This document shows positions 1-11,300 of a DNA stretch of 64,000 nt, piece by piece; the stretch's first letter is position 1; each line of letters begins with the position of its first letter. This stretch comes from Hexactinellida sp. DTS-2022 (Eukaryota > Porifera > Hexactinellida). The notes under the pieces are model-generated. The model searched no databases, was not told the DNA's origin, and saw only the letters and a program-made list of their open reading frames with translations. The stretch spans positions 1,181,042-1,245,041 of the forward strand of contig JAPNXP010000010.1 of NCBI GenBank assembly GCA_028753945.1, written 5' to 3'. The position numbers were made by a program, and so were the translations under genes.

Positions 1-412
1 TAAGTGAATTTTCAGTGTTCACGAAATGTGACAATGACGTCATAATTTGTCGAGGTGTGAGAAATTTTGAGTGGAAACCTCAACTTGTTGGCGGGTGCCA
101 AAATTTACCCACATATGCCAAAAATCACATTTGGAAACCGTCCAGTTTCTTCAATCAACTCGGAACATACAACCAAATATATATATGCATATAGCATATA
201 TATATATACAGAACATGTCCCTATATCTCCAGATATAGGGACATATTTATGGAAAATACTCCATAAAAACACACTTTTATGGAGAATTTCCTTATAGGGA
301 ATCGAGCTTTTTTTTTACCTAAATTGTGTTGTGAAAAAAGCAAAGCTTTAAAATATGTCCCTATATATGTAGATAAAAATACTTGATTTGTATATATACG
401 TATACACACACC
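1..412. other. AT-rich flank without a gene
   Basis: No convincing coding region. The stretch holds runs of TATATA and a short palindrome around 221-247 (CCCTATATCTCCAGATATAGGG core would exceed plain reading; the core is CTATATCTCCAGATATAG), with a related CCCTATATATGT piece near 358. It looks like old repeat DNA. Confidence 0.4.
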
Positions 413-660
413 CATAGGCGCCGAAAGTGGGGGGGTCAGGGAGGGTGTCACCCCCCCTGGCCGAGGAGAAGTCAGGGAAGAAAAATGGAAAATTAATGAT
501 TCCATAATGAGTTTGTATAAATTTCAGTTGATGATGTATATATCTATACAATTATCCCCATCCAACATTGATTTTATCCCCATACGCATTGTTTTTTTAA
601 CTTTGACATTTGAATATTACGTCACACCCCCCCTAGCGTTTGAGAGTTTCGGCGCCCATG
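413..660. mobile_element. hAT-like MITE with CATAGGCGCCGAAA tips
   Basis: The element starts CATAGGCGCCGAAA and ends TTTCGGCGCCCATG. It is flanked by the identical 8-base duplication CACACACC at 405-412 and 661-668. Poly-C/poly-G blocks sit just inside both ends. It is 248 bases and non-coding. An 8-base TSD with short TIRs is typical of hAT elements. It shares the CATAGGCG tip with the elements at 7499-8251 and 46092-46289. Confidence 0.85.
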
Positions 661-736
661 CACACACCCAGCCTTGTCAGTTTTAACTTTTAATAGTATA
701 GATGAAAACGTGGAGAAAACACCAACCAAGCAATAT

Positions 737-1233
737 CAGGGTTGCCAATCCAATCCAATCCAATCTACAATCCAATCCAATCGAGCCAAATTTGGACAAT
801 CGGCAATCCAAATTTCGACAATCGATTATTCGGATGACAATCTAATCGCAATCGACAATCCAAAATATAATCGATTTTTTTGGATTGTTTCTCCGATTTT
901 TTTCGATCGTTAACTCCTCAGTATTATATCAAAAAGAGTTATGCTTCATCATATGTTCAAACTTAAAACATATATTATTGGGTTTAATTGACGAGCAATT
1001 GAGCATTTTAAATTCTGGCATTATTTAGAAATTGAAAAAACAAACAATCGTAAAAATCGATGAAAATTCATCGATTGCAATACAATCGACAATCCAATCG
1101 ATGAAAAATGCAGCAATCCAATCGACAATCCAATCGATGAAAAATGCAGCAATCCAACCGATAATCCAATCGATTAAAAATGCAGCAATCGGCAATCGAA
1201 AATCTTCTCGATTGGATTGGATTGGCAACCCTG
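737..1233. mobile_element. hAT-like MITE made of CCAATC repeats
   Basis: Tips are CAGGGTTGCCAATCC and GGATTGGCAACCCTG, flanked by the exact 8-base duplication AGCAATAT (729-736 and 1234-1241). Both arms are runs of a CAATCCAATC-type repeat. The right arm also carries a tandem unit of about 33 bases (AATCGATGAAAAATGCAGC) at 1090-1190. The open frames here on both strands come from this simple repeat and are not genes. Confidence 0.88.
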
Positions 1234-1242
1234 AGCAATATA

Positions 1243-1828
1243 CAGTCAACTCCGCTTAATAGAGCCACCGGTTAATCGGTTTCTCCACTTAATCGGGTCA
1301 AAATTTCACAGGATTTATAGGACAGAATTACAGTTTGGCTTACAATATTTTCGGTTAATCGGTTTCCACGCTTAATTGGGTCAAAGCAACCTGGGGCCTT
1401 GTTCACTAACAATTCTTAACTTTTTTCTTAACTAATATTTATACAAATTCTAGGAGAAATAATTAGAAATTCAAGAAGCCTGTTTAGATGAGCATTTCAA
1501 TTAGGGGTTAGATTCGTATCCAACCAAATTATCTGTAAAATCTATCAAACAAGGTGCAATTTTGTATTAAAATGAGTTAAGAAAAATTCTAAGAATATGA
1601 CGTCATGCTTAAGTTAATTGGTGGCATAACTCTGAAGATATTTTGAGGAATCGAATAAAATTTATCCTCCAAGGTGTTTTAGGTAATTCGAACCTATAGA
1701 CTGGTAATTCAAATATTGTTTCGATAACCTCTCATAATTTCAAGAATACAAAGTTAAGAAAAAAGTTAAGAATTGTTAGTGAATATGGCCCCTGGTCCCG
1801 AGGTAGCTCTATTAAGCGGAGTTGACTG
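1243..1828. mobile_element. pogo/Tigger-like MITE split by a second element
   Basis: Starts CAGTCAACTCCGCTTAATAG and ends with its reverse complement (GGAGTTGACTG), flanked by TA at 1241-1242 and 1829-1830. The same family without the insertion is at 6531-6719. A TA target and a CAGT tip are standard for pogo/Tc1-mariner. The interior is interrupted at 1394-1791. Confidence 0.85.
1394..1791. mobile_element. PIF/Harbinger-like MITE nested in the pogo element
   Basis: TIRs of about 26 bases begin GGGCCTTGTTCACTAACAAT on the left and GGGCCATATTCACTAACAAT on the right, read inward. They are flanked by a 3-base CTG (1391-1393 and 1792-1794). The related pogo copy at 6531-6719 gives the empty site, read as CAACCTGGTCCCGAG on the other strand, which fixes the boundary. 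A 3-base CWG/TWA duplication is a PIF/Harbinger trait. The 398 bases are non-coding. Confidence 0.75.
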
Positions 1829-1992
1829 TAGTTAGCAAATTTGGATCACCATTTTCAGCCTGTTACTGATCTCATAAATGGTCGTTAACCTTAATATTTT
1901 ACGAATTACAGTTTTAGTAATGTATATATTTGCAATCAAAACTCTTTTGCAATCCTTTTTAGAAATTAGTTAGTAACTAAATAATACTAATT

Positions 1993-4900
1993 CATAGCCT
2001 ACTCTATATAAGGCCTAACAGTATATTCTAGTACAGGGACAACTACCCCACTAAATACTAAGTTTAAATTTTATTGATTATTAGCCTCTCTTTTTATTTA
2101 TTTTGTCATTTTCTTGTCCACTTATTGTTCCTATTCACTTATAACTATTAGATTCGTTTACATTATGCCCAGCAGTTGCTCAGCCCCCGGATGCAGAAGT
2201 AACTACAGCCCAGATGAGAGAGTTCCTTTATTCAGGATGCCTGAACCTCCACCAGAACTCAGACAAGCTTGGATACGGGCTCTTCGCCGAGAGGATATTG
2301 ATGACCTGAAGGTAGTCAACGTATGCGTGAAGCACTTTCGAGAAGAAGATGTCGAAGTTTCTCACAAGGTTCCCAATGGAGACGGAACTTTCACTGAAAT
2401 ACCTCGTGCAAAGCCCAAGTTGAGAGATGGCGCAGTTCCCTGCTTACTTCCCGGTTGTCCATCCTACTACTCTTCAACCACAACAACCAAACGGACTCGC
2501 TTCTCGTATCACGCAAAAGAAGAAGAATTGATGAATCAGACAATACAGCTTAGCTTACTATCTGAGAGTGAGGAGAAACATAAGTACGTCATCAGAAATT
2601 TACAGGATCTAAAGCTAAGTTAATCTTGATTGCATTACCTGATAATTGGTTAGTATGGTATCCTGATAATCATAATACTAGGTTCATTCAACCCAACATG
2701 GTTGATAAGACTGTTTGTCGATTTATATCTGGAAGTTAATAATTTTTATCTGTATCCGCTTGGTTCCATGGACAAATTATTCCCCTTTCGGTAAATTCAA
2801 TTAATGATATTCGACAAATTGAATCTATACTGCATGAAATCTCCTTAAAATCTGTCTCTGATTCTAGTTGTAACTCACATTCATACAATATTCCTCTTCC
2901 CAAAAAAACATATAAATAATGTTATTGATGATTTAGCTCGTATCGACGGACCTACATACAATTCTTCAGATTTATCTAAGCTTCAATTTATCCTCTGTCA
3001 ATTAGATAATACATTTATTCCTAAAAACAGGCGAAGATACAATATAATAACACAAATTATGTTCATTAAGACTCATCTCATTTCTCCAGCTTGTTATATC
3101 TATCTTCAGGGTTTAGAATGTATTACTCTACCACATGTCCATACATTGGATAAGTTGTATTCTTCATTCGGTCTTGAAAATGATTTTTGCACTTATCTCA
3201 CCCAGGATACATCTTGCTTTAGTTCCGAGTAAAAAAATGTAATCATCAAATGGATGAAATCCATGTTAAATCTGATATTGCTTATAAAGGCGGGAAAAAT
3301 ATTTGCACCAAATTTGAACCCTGAGGATCCGACGAGAACTGTATTCGCGATTATGGTGTCTAGTTTGCATAGGAAATGGTCTTGTATTACCCGTTTGTTA
3401 CCATGTGCAACTATCTCAGCTAAAAAAATCTTTCCCACTATCAAATCTTGTATAATCGATATTGAGCATTGTGGTATATAGGTCCAAATGATTTATACCG
3501 TTAACTACCCATTGAATGTAAACTTGTTTAAATTGTTTTCTCTTAGTTGTAAGCTGGAAACTAGAGTACCCCACCCTTTCGATGAAAATAGAGCTCTCTT
3601 CTTTACATTTGATTTTGTCCATATATTGAAAAGTATACGCAATAATTGGTTAAATCAAAAAATTTTTATAAAACATTTCGTTTTCCAAATTTGAACATAT
3701 TGAGATTGATAAACGCAGCTACCATTCTGCTTCCTTTCAAGATGTACGCCTTCTCTACAATTCTGAACGATACAGTTTAGCAAAACTAGCCCCTCACTTG
3801 ACTGTAAAGTGTAAAAGCTTGTTTTCCATCTAGTTTAGAAAGGAAAAATGTCAAATTGGTTTTGAAGGTTAGCGAACTTACACTATCTGCTCTTGAAATC
3901 CAAAATGAAAGTCGTTGTCCGGAGTATCGTAATAATACATCTAGTTTCGTAAGTATCCTTCTTACTCTTTGGAAAATATTCAATATCAATACGCCGTTCA
4001 AAGGGACCCGTTTAAATGATAGCCTCTCAAGACCGTTGATCTTAAACGATGAACGATTTTTATTTTTGACAAGTATAGTATTTTGGCTAGATGCTTGGCA
4101 GGATTTACCTGACAAAACGGGTAAATTGAGTAAGCAAACGTATACTAGTTTTAGATACGCCTGTACTGCCTTACCACTTATAACTAACCATCTAACTGAA
4201 AATTGTGGCTTTTCTTACGTATTATCATCCTTTTTGCAAACTGACCCGTTGGAACACCATTTTGGACTCTACCGTATGATGTCGGGTTCGAATTACCATA
4301 TTTCTTACCTTCAGATTCTTGAAACCGAGCGTCGTCTTAAACTTTCTAGTATATTAAACATGTTTGCAGACCAACAAGACGCTTTCCAAACGATTCAGAC
4401 ATTTGTAAAGTCTTTTTCTACCCCCTCTGATACATCTAGTGATGATGGAATAGCTGTAATGCCTTTTCTTGATGAAATTGGCGATCTATCACCCATTGAA
4501 TGCTCTCAACAAATCCTTCAGTCGTTAGCTTTTATCGCAGTTTATACGGTCCATAAATTCTTAAAAAGATCTCCGGAATGCCATGTGTGCGCTGATACTT
4601 TAACTTATGATAAAGAATTTGTTTTTGATGTTGAATCACATACTGAGTTTAATTAAGCTCTTACAATTAACAGATCGTGGCGGACTTAAGTATCCGTCCG
4701 AGCCTGTTCTTACTTCAGTTATAACTTTATGGAAGATAATGATTGCAATAGAAAATAATAATCAGCTGTTGACTTTGCTTGTAGACGGTCCCTCTAGAAG
4801 GTTATTAGTAGAACTCACCTTGATATACATGGAAAATGATGATGATATTGCTATCTGGAAATCAAATTGTATTAAATGCGATGTGTACAGTTGGAGTATT

Positions 4901-5440
4901 TTGAGCAAGTTAATCTTTACTGCTGCTAATTGTTTTCTTGCCAATAAAATTAAAAACTACAACTCCTCTGTGCTTCAAATAGGTATTGATAAACGTAAAT
5001 TGAAAAATTCTCATGAATTATTGTTTACCATTACATAATATTTATTGTTGTTAGCACTTAATTTCTTTATATTTATCTTAGATTTCGCGCTATCAAGTAC
5101 GTATACTTAATTGTCAAGTGATGTGAATTTGAGAGAGGAGAGAGGAGAGAGAGAGAGAGGAGTTCCAAGATATGTTGTGTTTCGTATATGTGTTGTGTAT
5201 TACAGAAGTTTAAATGTTTGTATTTGGTATGTAGGTTGACTTATTTTCATTAAAATATATCAATTCCAAATAAATGTATGGGTTTATTCTTCACGGATAT
5301 ACTGGGTTGGGAAATATCTGATTTGAGATGCACTTAAGTGCTTTTATGTTCACTCCCATAAGATTATTCTATTCCTAAAGTCCATCTATTACCGTATCCA
5401 TGGTACATCTACTGTTAGGCCTTGTATAAAGTAGGCTATG
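1993..5440 (+). mobile_element. P element with 31-base terminal inverted repeats
   Basis: The left TIR (1993 onward, CATAGCCTACTCTATATAAG) matches the inverted right TIR at 5410-5440 (ending AAAGTAGGCTATG) over about 31 bases with a few mismatches. P elements typically have TIRs of this length and a CA start. The body carries a decayed THAP-domain transposase. No clean 8-base duplication is left (TACTAATT against GTTGTAGT), so the insertion is old. A GA-rich microsatellite lies at about 5133-5162 inside the 3' part. Confidence 0.8.
2165..5038 (+). pseudogene. P-element transposase (THAP9-like), frameshifted
   Basis: The first open part (2165-2623, start chosen at the methionine right before the zinc-binding cysteines) is a THAP DNA-binding domain. 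It has C-x4-C near residues 5-10, a later C-x2-H, and an AVP-type motif at the domain end. Downstream, in shifting frames, come recognisable P-transposase pieces. One is an N-terminal catalytic-region stretch near 3000-3230. A piece near 3240-3410 reads DEIHVKSDIAYKGGKIFAP and then DPTRTVFAIMVSSL. The C-terminal stretch at 3856-4656 includes DPLEHHFGLYRMMSGSNYH. Stops and frameshifts separate them, so no full transposase can be made. In life it would bind its TIRs and catalyse cut-and-paste in the nucleus. The family call is firm; the exact breakpoints are approximate. Confidence 0.85.
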
Positions 5441-6000
5441 GTTGTAGTTTTTAGTTTTTAGTTTTTTTTTCGAGTACCAAGTTTTTTCCTATTTGTAGAT
5501 ATCAAAACATACTAAATGATCATATTATATCGTTCTATTTATGATGCATTAAAAAAATTAGCATATATTTTGAGTCTCCCGCTTTTTCATCTTCGACCTC
5601 CCGCTTTTTTGTTAAAACTCCCGCCAAAATGGAAAAATCTCCCGCTTTTTGGTTTCCAGAGGTTGGCATCCCTGCAATTATTGTGCGATGTCCAGTAATT
5701 TTCCAGGTTTTTTTTTGCAGTTATTTTTTATTATTATCCAATTGTCTCCGATTCGTTCGCATTATACTAATAGTGTCCAGTTTTTTATAACCTGTGTCCA
5801 GGATTGTCCCGGATTTTTGTCGAAATTTTGGGAAATGTCCAGGTTTTGGCCCACAATCCTCTGGTCACCCTAGGCAAATGCTCCCACCTACAACCCCCTG
5901 TATGAAACTCTGCATAGGTATGTTTCAGAAATATCAGTTTTACAAGACATTCTACTGTATATATTTGGGATTTATTCGGATCACGTCTTTGTTCTTATGA
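5441..6000. repeat. Ends of two dispersed hAT-like repeats
   Basis: 5560-5674 is the right end of family R1 (CTCCCGC-rich, ending GAGGTTGGCATCCCTG), also present at 23579-24552 and inverted at 29111. 5696-5872 has GTCCAGG/TGTCC-rich sequence ending TCTGGTCACCCTA, which looks like the tip of a second hAT-type family. Neither left end is visible. No gene is seen. Confidence 0.5.
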
Positions 6001-6360
6001 GTAAGTTTAACTGTTTTAATTTGCAGTTTACAGCAAGTTTGTGACTGTTAATGGCATCTCTCTCCTATACTTCTTTCACATCGAAGATATATATATTTTC
6101 AATCCCGCAACCCTTTTGTGACAGTAAAATTTCAAAATTCCTTTTCTTTATTTGTACGAATGACCAAAAAGCAAAAACTGCTGTCAAATTTCACTTTCAC
6201 TTTCACTTTAATTTGGCAACTAAGAGTATAACTTATCATAACTTATATAACTATCATAACTTATCTTATAACTTATATAACTTATCTTATAACTTATATA
6301 ACTTATTAGTTAACTTATATAATTTAATTAATTAATTAATTAATAAGATTTGAAATTCTA
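6001..6360. repeat. Low-complexity TTATAACTTA repeats
   Basis: 6215-6345 is a run of imperfect TATAACTTA units followed by TTAATTAATTAATTAATT. A TTTCACTTTCAC run precedes it at 6189-6208. The open frame over it is a by-product of the repeat. Confidence 0.7.
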
Positions 6361-6530
6361 GTCCGGATAGAAGTTGATACTCGGTCTTGTACGCCTTTTT
6401 TACAATGTATGTCCGTTTCCAAAAATTTGATTTTTCTGACAACGCCAATATCAAAATTTCCCTAAATTTTGTTATTATCTTTCAATCATGATACCATACT
6501 ATATCTTTTCGGGTTTGTTTTAAATTCATA

Positions 6531-6719
6531 TACAGTCGACTCCGCTTAATAGAGCCACCTCGGGACCAGGTTGTTTTGACCCGATTAAGCGGAGAAACCG
6601 TTTAACCGAAAATATTGTAAGCCAAACTGTAATTCTGTCCTATAAATCCTGTGAAACTTTGACCCGATAAAGCGGAGAAACCGATTAACCGGTGGCTCTA
6701 TTAAGCGGAGTTGACTGTA
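6531..6719. mobile_element. Foldback pogo-like MITE
   Basis: TA plus CAGTCGACTCCGCTTAATAG at the left and the reverse complement ending GGAGTTGACTGTA at the right. Nearly the whole 189 bases folds on itself, both arms containing GATTAAGCGGAGAAACCG-like sequence. It is the uninterrupted relative of 1243-1828. Confidence 0.85.
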
Positions 6720-7077
6720 TATATATATTACATCTAATTCGGCTTTATTATAACTTTATTATTGAGCATCCTCCCGGCTGATCTTTTAGCATGCAGGGGT
6801 ATTTTTGTGCTATTACCTAGACGTTGAAGATTTATTCGAGAATTTTCACCTACAATGGAATTATGATGTCATTGTCTAAGTACTAATTCATTAATGTACG
6901 TACCTAATTATTCATAGCTCCAACTTTATATGAGTTTGAATGGGAATTTAATACATTATACAAAACACCAGATACCTAGTCCCCCCCCCAGCTAACGTCA
7001 AAAGTAGAGTTCAGATTCACCTGAAATGTTCAGTATAGACATACCTTTAGGAAGCTTTGTGAAGTTACCTGGATATT

Positions 7078-7312
7078 CGACATTCGACATTCGATATTCA
7101 CATTCTACTTTCGACATTCACATTCATAAGCCTTAAAGCCTGTATCATGTTGTATCAGTCTGTATCACCTTGTATCTAGTCTGTATCACCTTGTATCTAG
7201 TCTGTATCACCTTGTATCTAGTCTGTATCACCTTGTATCTAGTCTGTATCACCTTGTATCATGTTGTATCACCTTGTATCAGTCTGTATTGCATTGTATA
7301 AGTCTGATCACC
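7078..7312. repeat. Two adjoining minisatellites
   Basis: 7078-7126 is a run of TTCGACATTC/TTCACATTC variants. 7138-7300 is a tandem array with a unit of about 22 bases (core TCTGTATCACCTTGTATC), near perfect in the middle and degenerate at the edges. No coding capacity. Flanking 6720-7077 and 7313-7498 hold nothing recognisable. Confidence 0.8.
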
Positions 7313-7498
7313 TAATAAATTAAAGTAAAATTTACTTCGAAAACTCTAGTATTATAATAGTTTTATTAAGTAGATTGTTGATTGCGGAATCAAGATATTT
7401 AGGTATTTTACCAATTAACTTAACTGCTAACTGTGTCATATGGTAATTACTACTTAAGCTACTTCACCTATTATACAATGTATCTTCTTATATACAGG

Positions 7499-8251
7499 CA
7501 TAGGCGTCGAACTTTCCAATTTTTCTAAAAATCTGGGGGGGGCAGCCAGAGAACATTTAAAAAAGACATTTATTTTATTATGCAATTAATACGCAAAAAT
7601 CACGTATAAATAGTAAATAAATAACGTAAGTGAGATGTAAATTTACTGAGAAAGCTTTATGCAACTTGAAATTTTTGGCAAATTAAAAAGCTGTTATCCT
7701 CCACTGTTTCAACCAATTTTCAAGAGAAACGCCAGCTGAGGGGGCGAAATCATACTTGCCAAACCTACAGGGATTCCCTGTATAGTACAGTATTTAAACA
7801 TTTTGGCGGTTCAGTACAGGCGTACAGGGATTTTTAATTTACTAATTATGTGTCAAATAATGCCTAAAAATGTCTACAGTGATGATAGTATATTCTGCAT
7901 TGACCACATAAAGGCACAACTGGTTTAAATTATATATATATATATATTCAAGCGTACAGGGATTCCCTGTACAATATATAATTCAATGCTTTCTCCTTTC
8001 CAAGTACTAATTTAACAATGTAAGTGAATAGTAATTCCTTGGACGAGCGAGCGCAGCGAGCGAGAGATTTTTTGGAGGTGTACATTGATTTTGGCCAATG
8101 TACAGGGGAAAATTGGAGCCCTGTATAGGGACATGACTCAAATAGGTTGGCAGGTATGCGAAATCTGGGGGGGGCGAGACCTATGCTGCCCCCCCCGACA
8201 TTTTTCCGGGGGGGGCAGGCCCCCCCCGCCCCCCCCGCAACGACGCCTATG
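7499..8251. mobile_element. hAT-like element with CATAGGCGTCG tips
   Basis: Begins CATAGGCGTCGAAC and ends GCAACGACGCCTATG, with the exact 8-base duplication TATACAGG at 7491-7498 and 8252-8259. G/C homopolymer blocks sit just inside the right tip. It carries the insertion at 7752-8157. Its right end lies 104 bases before the likely TRPM start codon, so it may sit in that gene's promoter or 5' leader. Confidence 0.87.
7752..8157. mobile_element. hAT-like element D nested in 7499-8251
   Basis: Tips are ATACTTGCCAAACCT and AGGTTGGCAGGTAT, flanked by GCGAAATC at 7744-7751 and 8158-8165. The interior has repeated CAGGGATTCCCTGTAC-like palindromes and a GCGAGCGCAGCGAGCGAG stretch. Relatives are at 34197 onward and, diverged, inside element C (about 36170-37480). 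Confidence 0.87.
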
Positions 8252-8355
8252 TATACAGGAATACATATATACAAGTAATTATGTGAAATATAATGTACAT
8301 TGATCGCTTTATTCCGAATGCTAAAATATTTACATTTAGTAATACGTTAACACAG

Positions 8356-11300
8356 ATGTGTGACGCCGGAACCTACTCTCCCATTGGAACTGAGCTGCAA
8401 CCGCTCACCAAATTAAAATCAGAAGATCTAATCGAAAACTCTGATTACCAATCCTGGTGTGTTAACCCGTGTCCCCCTTGCGACAAGGAGGTGTGGAAGA
8501 TCCCCTTTGCTGTCGGCAAGAGCTGCTATCTGCCATACCACCTCGGCAGCAAGGCCTCCGGCTCACAGGAGCACTTGTATGACCTACTCGAGGTCCCTGT
8601 GACCATCAACCAGGAGAGAGACTACGCTGTATACGCAGAGCAGATAATAGAGATTCTACACGAGCCGCACCGTTGGTCGTGGAGAGAAATGAAATGGAAT
8701 TTCGATTCTAGCATAAAATACATGAATCTCATACTCTACATTCCGGAGCTGTTCGATGAGCTGGCTTCTGACAAGACCATGATTCCTAAAACCGCTATCC
8801 CCATCCTAGGCAATACTCTGCACGAGTTGATTTCTAGAACAAAGGCCTGGATCTTCACTAACGGGAAATCCTCTCCCATCTGTAATACAATCGGAGAAGG
8901 AGTGTTTAAGGCCGCGCTACAGGAGAAATCCCTGGTGCAAGGACTGAAGAAGCGCTTAGAGATTACTGGGGTTAGCTGTAAGTATGTAGAAGAGGATTTC
9001 TCTGATAAAAGCAGCTCGCGCTACCTGCTGAGTGACAAGTATTGTGAGGCTCTCTCTGACTCTCTCTCTCCCTTTTCCAACCTACACATAATCCTAAAGC
9101 ACGGAAATAACTATGAACTGTTCTTAGAGAAACTTCTTTTCAACTTAGGCCTCACTCTACGAGTGCCTACTCTCAAGTTGGTTCCACGGATTAACGAGTT
9201 TAAGCAGTTAATTGGATTCGACATAGATTTTCTGGATCCCTACAAGACACACACTGGTCCCACCTCAAACTTCTACGACATGCTATTAGTGCAGGAAGAT
9301 CTCTTCACAGTTATTCTCTCAAAAGCAGACGACTTCTATTACAGGAATGATAACCTTTACACGGAATGGAACATAATGACTATGGCCATTTTCCTTAACG
9401 ACAAAGACAGAGTAAAGCGCGCTGTGCTGAAGTCTCAGTTCGCTTCTCTGACAGACGAGGCTCAGATTGAGAGGATTTTCCGCTACGCGCTCGTATACGG
9501 GTCTAGGAGCGTCGTAGAAACCGTGTTTGAAAACGAAACTCTATCCAAACTCCTGAGACAGAGAGCTGAGAAGATTATTGAGTTAACTTTCCAGAAATCC
9601 TCTAACGAAATATTCCTCTACAACCGACTCATGATAGCACTCGACATTGTAGACGACATGGGGAGGAAGAAGAAACAGTTCAATTACATAACTCTCGTTA
9701 AGACCGCTATACAGAACTTAATTTCACACGGCCTGCTGTGGGTCCCTCCTGTCAAGATGTTCAGAGGAGAGGAGGTGGACCATCTCCTGGCTTTCTTTCC
9801 CGAGTACATAATGGTGTGGGGCGTGCTAAGCCAGAGGTTCGAAGTAATAGAACTCTTCCTGAAGTACTCCGGCCTACACCTGCAGTACCTGTCTGCCGAG
9901 GCCTCCAGTCTCAGCACGCACAAGGGCGTGTACCAGATATGCAACGCGCTGGCTATCTCCGCTATGTTCCGGGGAGTGGGTAAGAAGCTGAGGCAAGACA
10001 TTTCAGTGACGTCAGTTGACTTCAATAATCTGATTAAATACTCGAAGCGGTTTGATAAGATCGCGACTGAGCTGCTGGACTACTCTCTAACCAAGGACGA
10101 GGAGACGCTACGCGCCCTGCTCAATACGCCCTCCCCCTTCTGGAGCGACAAGACTGCACTGGACATTGCCTTTATTGGCAAAGCGTACACATTCTTAAAC
10201 CACAACGCAGTGCAGATATACCTACAGCACCTGTGGTCTGGGTACGACGCGATCAAACAGAGGGAGGGGGAGCGTGTCCACGCCACACAGAGAGTGGCTC
10301 AGAGCATTCTGCATCCGTACAGGAAGTCTTCTCTGATTCTCCTCTATTTGGTTATTGGCACTGCTAGGCTTGGCTACTTTCTACACGGGGTATACTTCCT
10401 GTTTATAATTATGTGTATAATCGCACTGCTGTCTCTTCCCGAACCAAACGACCGTAATTACAACTTCCAAAGTGTTCATCCGTTGGAATGGGTTCTGTTT
10501 ATTTGCTTGCTAGGATTCACTATTGAAGAGTTTAAGCAGTATATTATTTATGTGTTGAAGAACTTCTATACTGTGGGGTTAGGCGAATGGAGAATTGTAT
10601 TAAAACTGTCTTCTCATGAGTACACCGATTCGATTTGGAACAAATTGGATATTCTGATTGTGCTAATGTTTATTCTCTCTGTGACTGTTCGAGTACTTTC
10701 TATCTTCTTTATTGGTTTCCCGCCTAACATTCCAAGGCTTATTTACGGTTTCGCAGCGCTTCCAATATTCATTCGTAGCTTCCAACACATTCTTGTTATA
10801 AAAGCGGTTGGGCCTCTCATATACACCATGTACCAAGCCTTCAAGAAAATGTTGAAATTCTTGATTATAATTCTTATTTTAAGCATTGCTGCTGGTACAA
10901 TACAGATTTCGCTTCTAACACCGACATCCTCCCCAAGTATTCGCATGAGACATCTAATTTTCACACCATTTTTCCAAATTTTCGGTGAATACTTTTTTGA
11001 CGACCTGCAATCCAATACTTACTACCTAATTCCGTCTAACAAAACCTGTTCAAGTATGTCCATTGGGTGTGATGCTTTCTGGGAGAGATCTGACTTCATT
11101 TTGTACATAGCAGTCGCCGTCTGGATATTAATTATTAATGTGCTTATCCTGAATTTAATGATCGCCTATTTCACTAGAATTTACGACGAAGTAGCAGCAG
11201 ATGCAGAGAGCATATACATCTGGCAATTCATTGAAATTGTTAATGAGTTTAATTCAAGAAATATTTTTCCACCCCCGATCAACATTTTATTTTACCCCAC

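Noticed and set aside
1025..1268. Overlapping open frames on both strands
   Set aside because: They come from the CAATCC and AATCGATGAAAAATGCAG tandem repeats of the hAT MITE.
7138..7300. Regularly spaced short repeats that could suggest a CRISPR array
   Set aside because: The unit is about 22 bases head-to-tail with no unique spacers, in animal DNA. It is a minisatellite.
8293..8355. Upstream start adding 21 residues to TRPM
   Set aside because: The extra residues have no conserved feature and a possible splice acceptor precedes the Met at 8356. Kept only as the alternative start.
9684..11015. Minus-strand and out-of-frame open frames inside the TRPM gene
   Set aside because: Shadows of the long conserved plus-strand frame.
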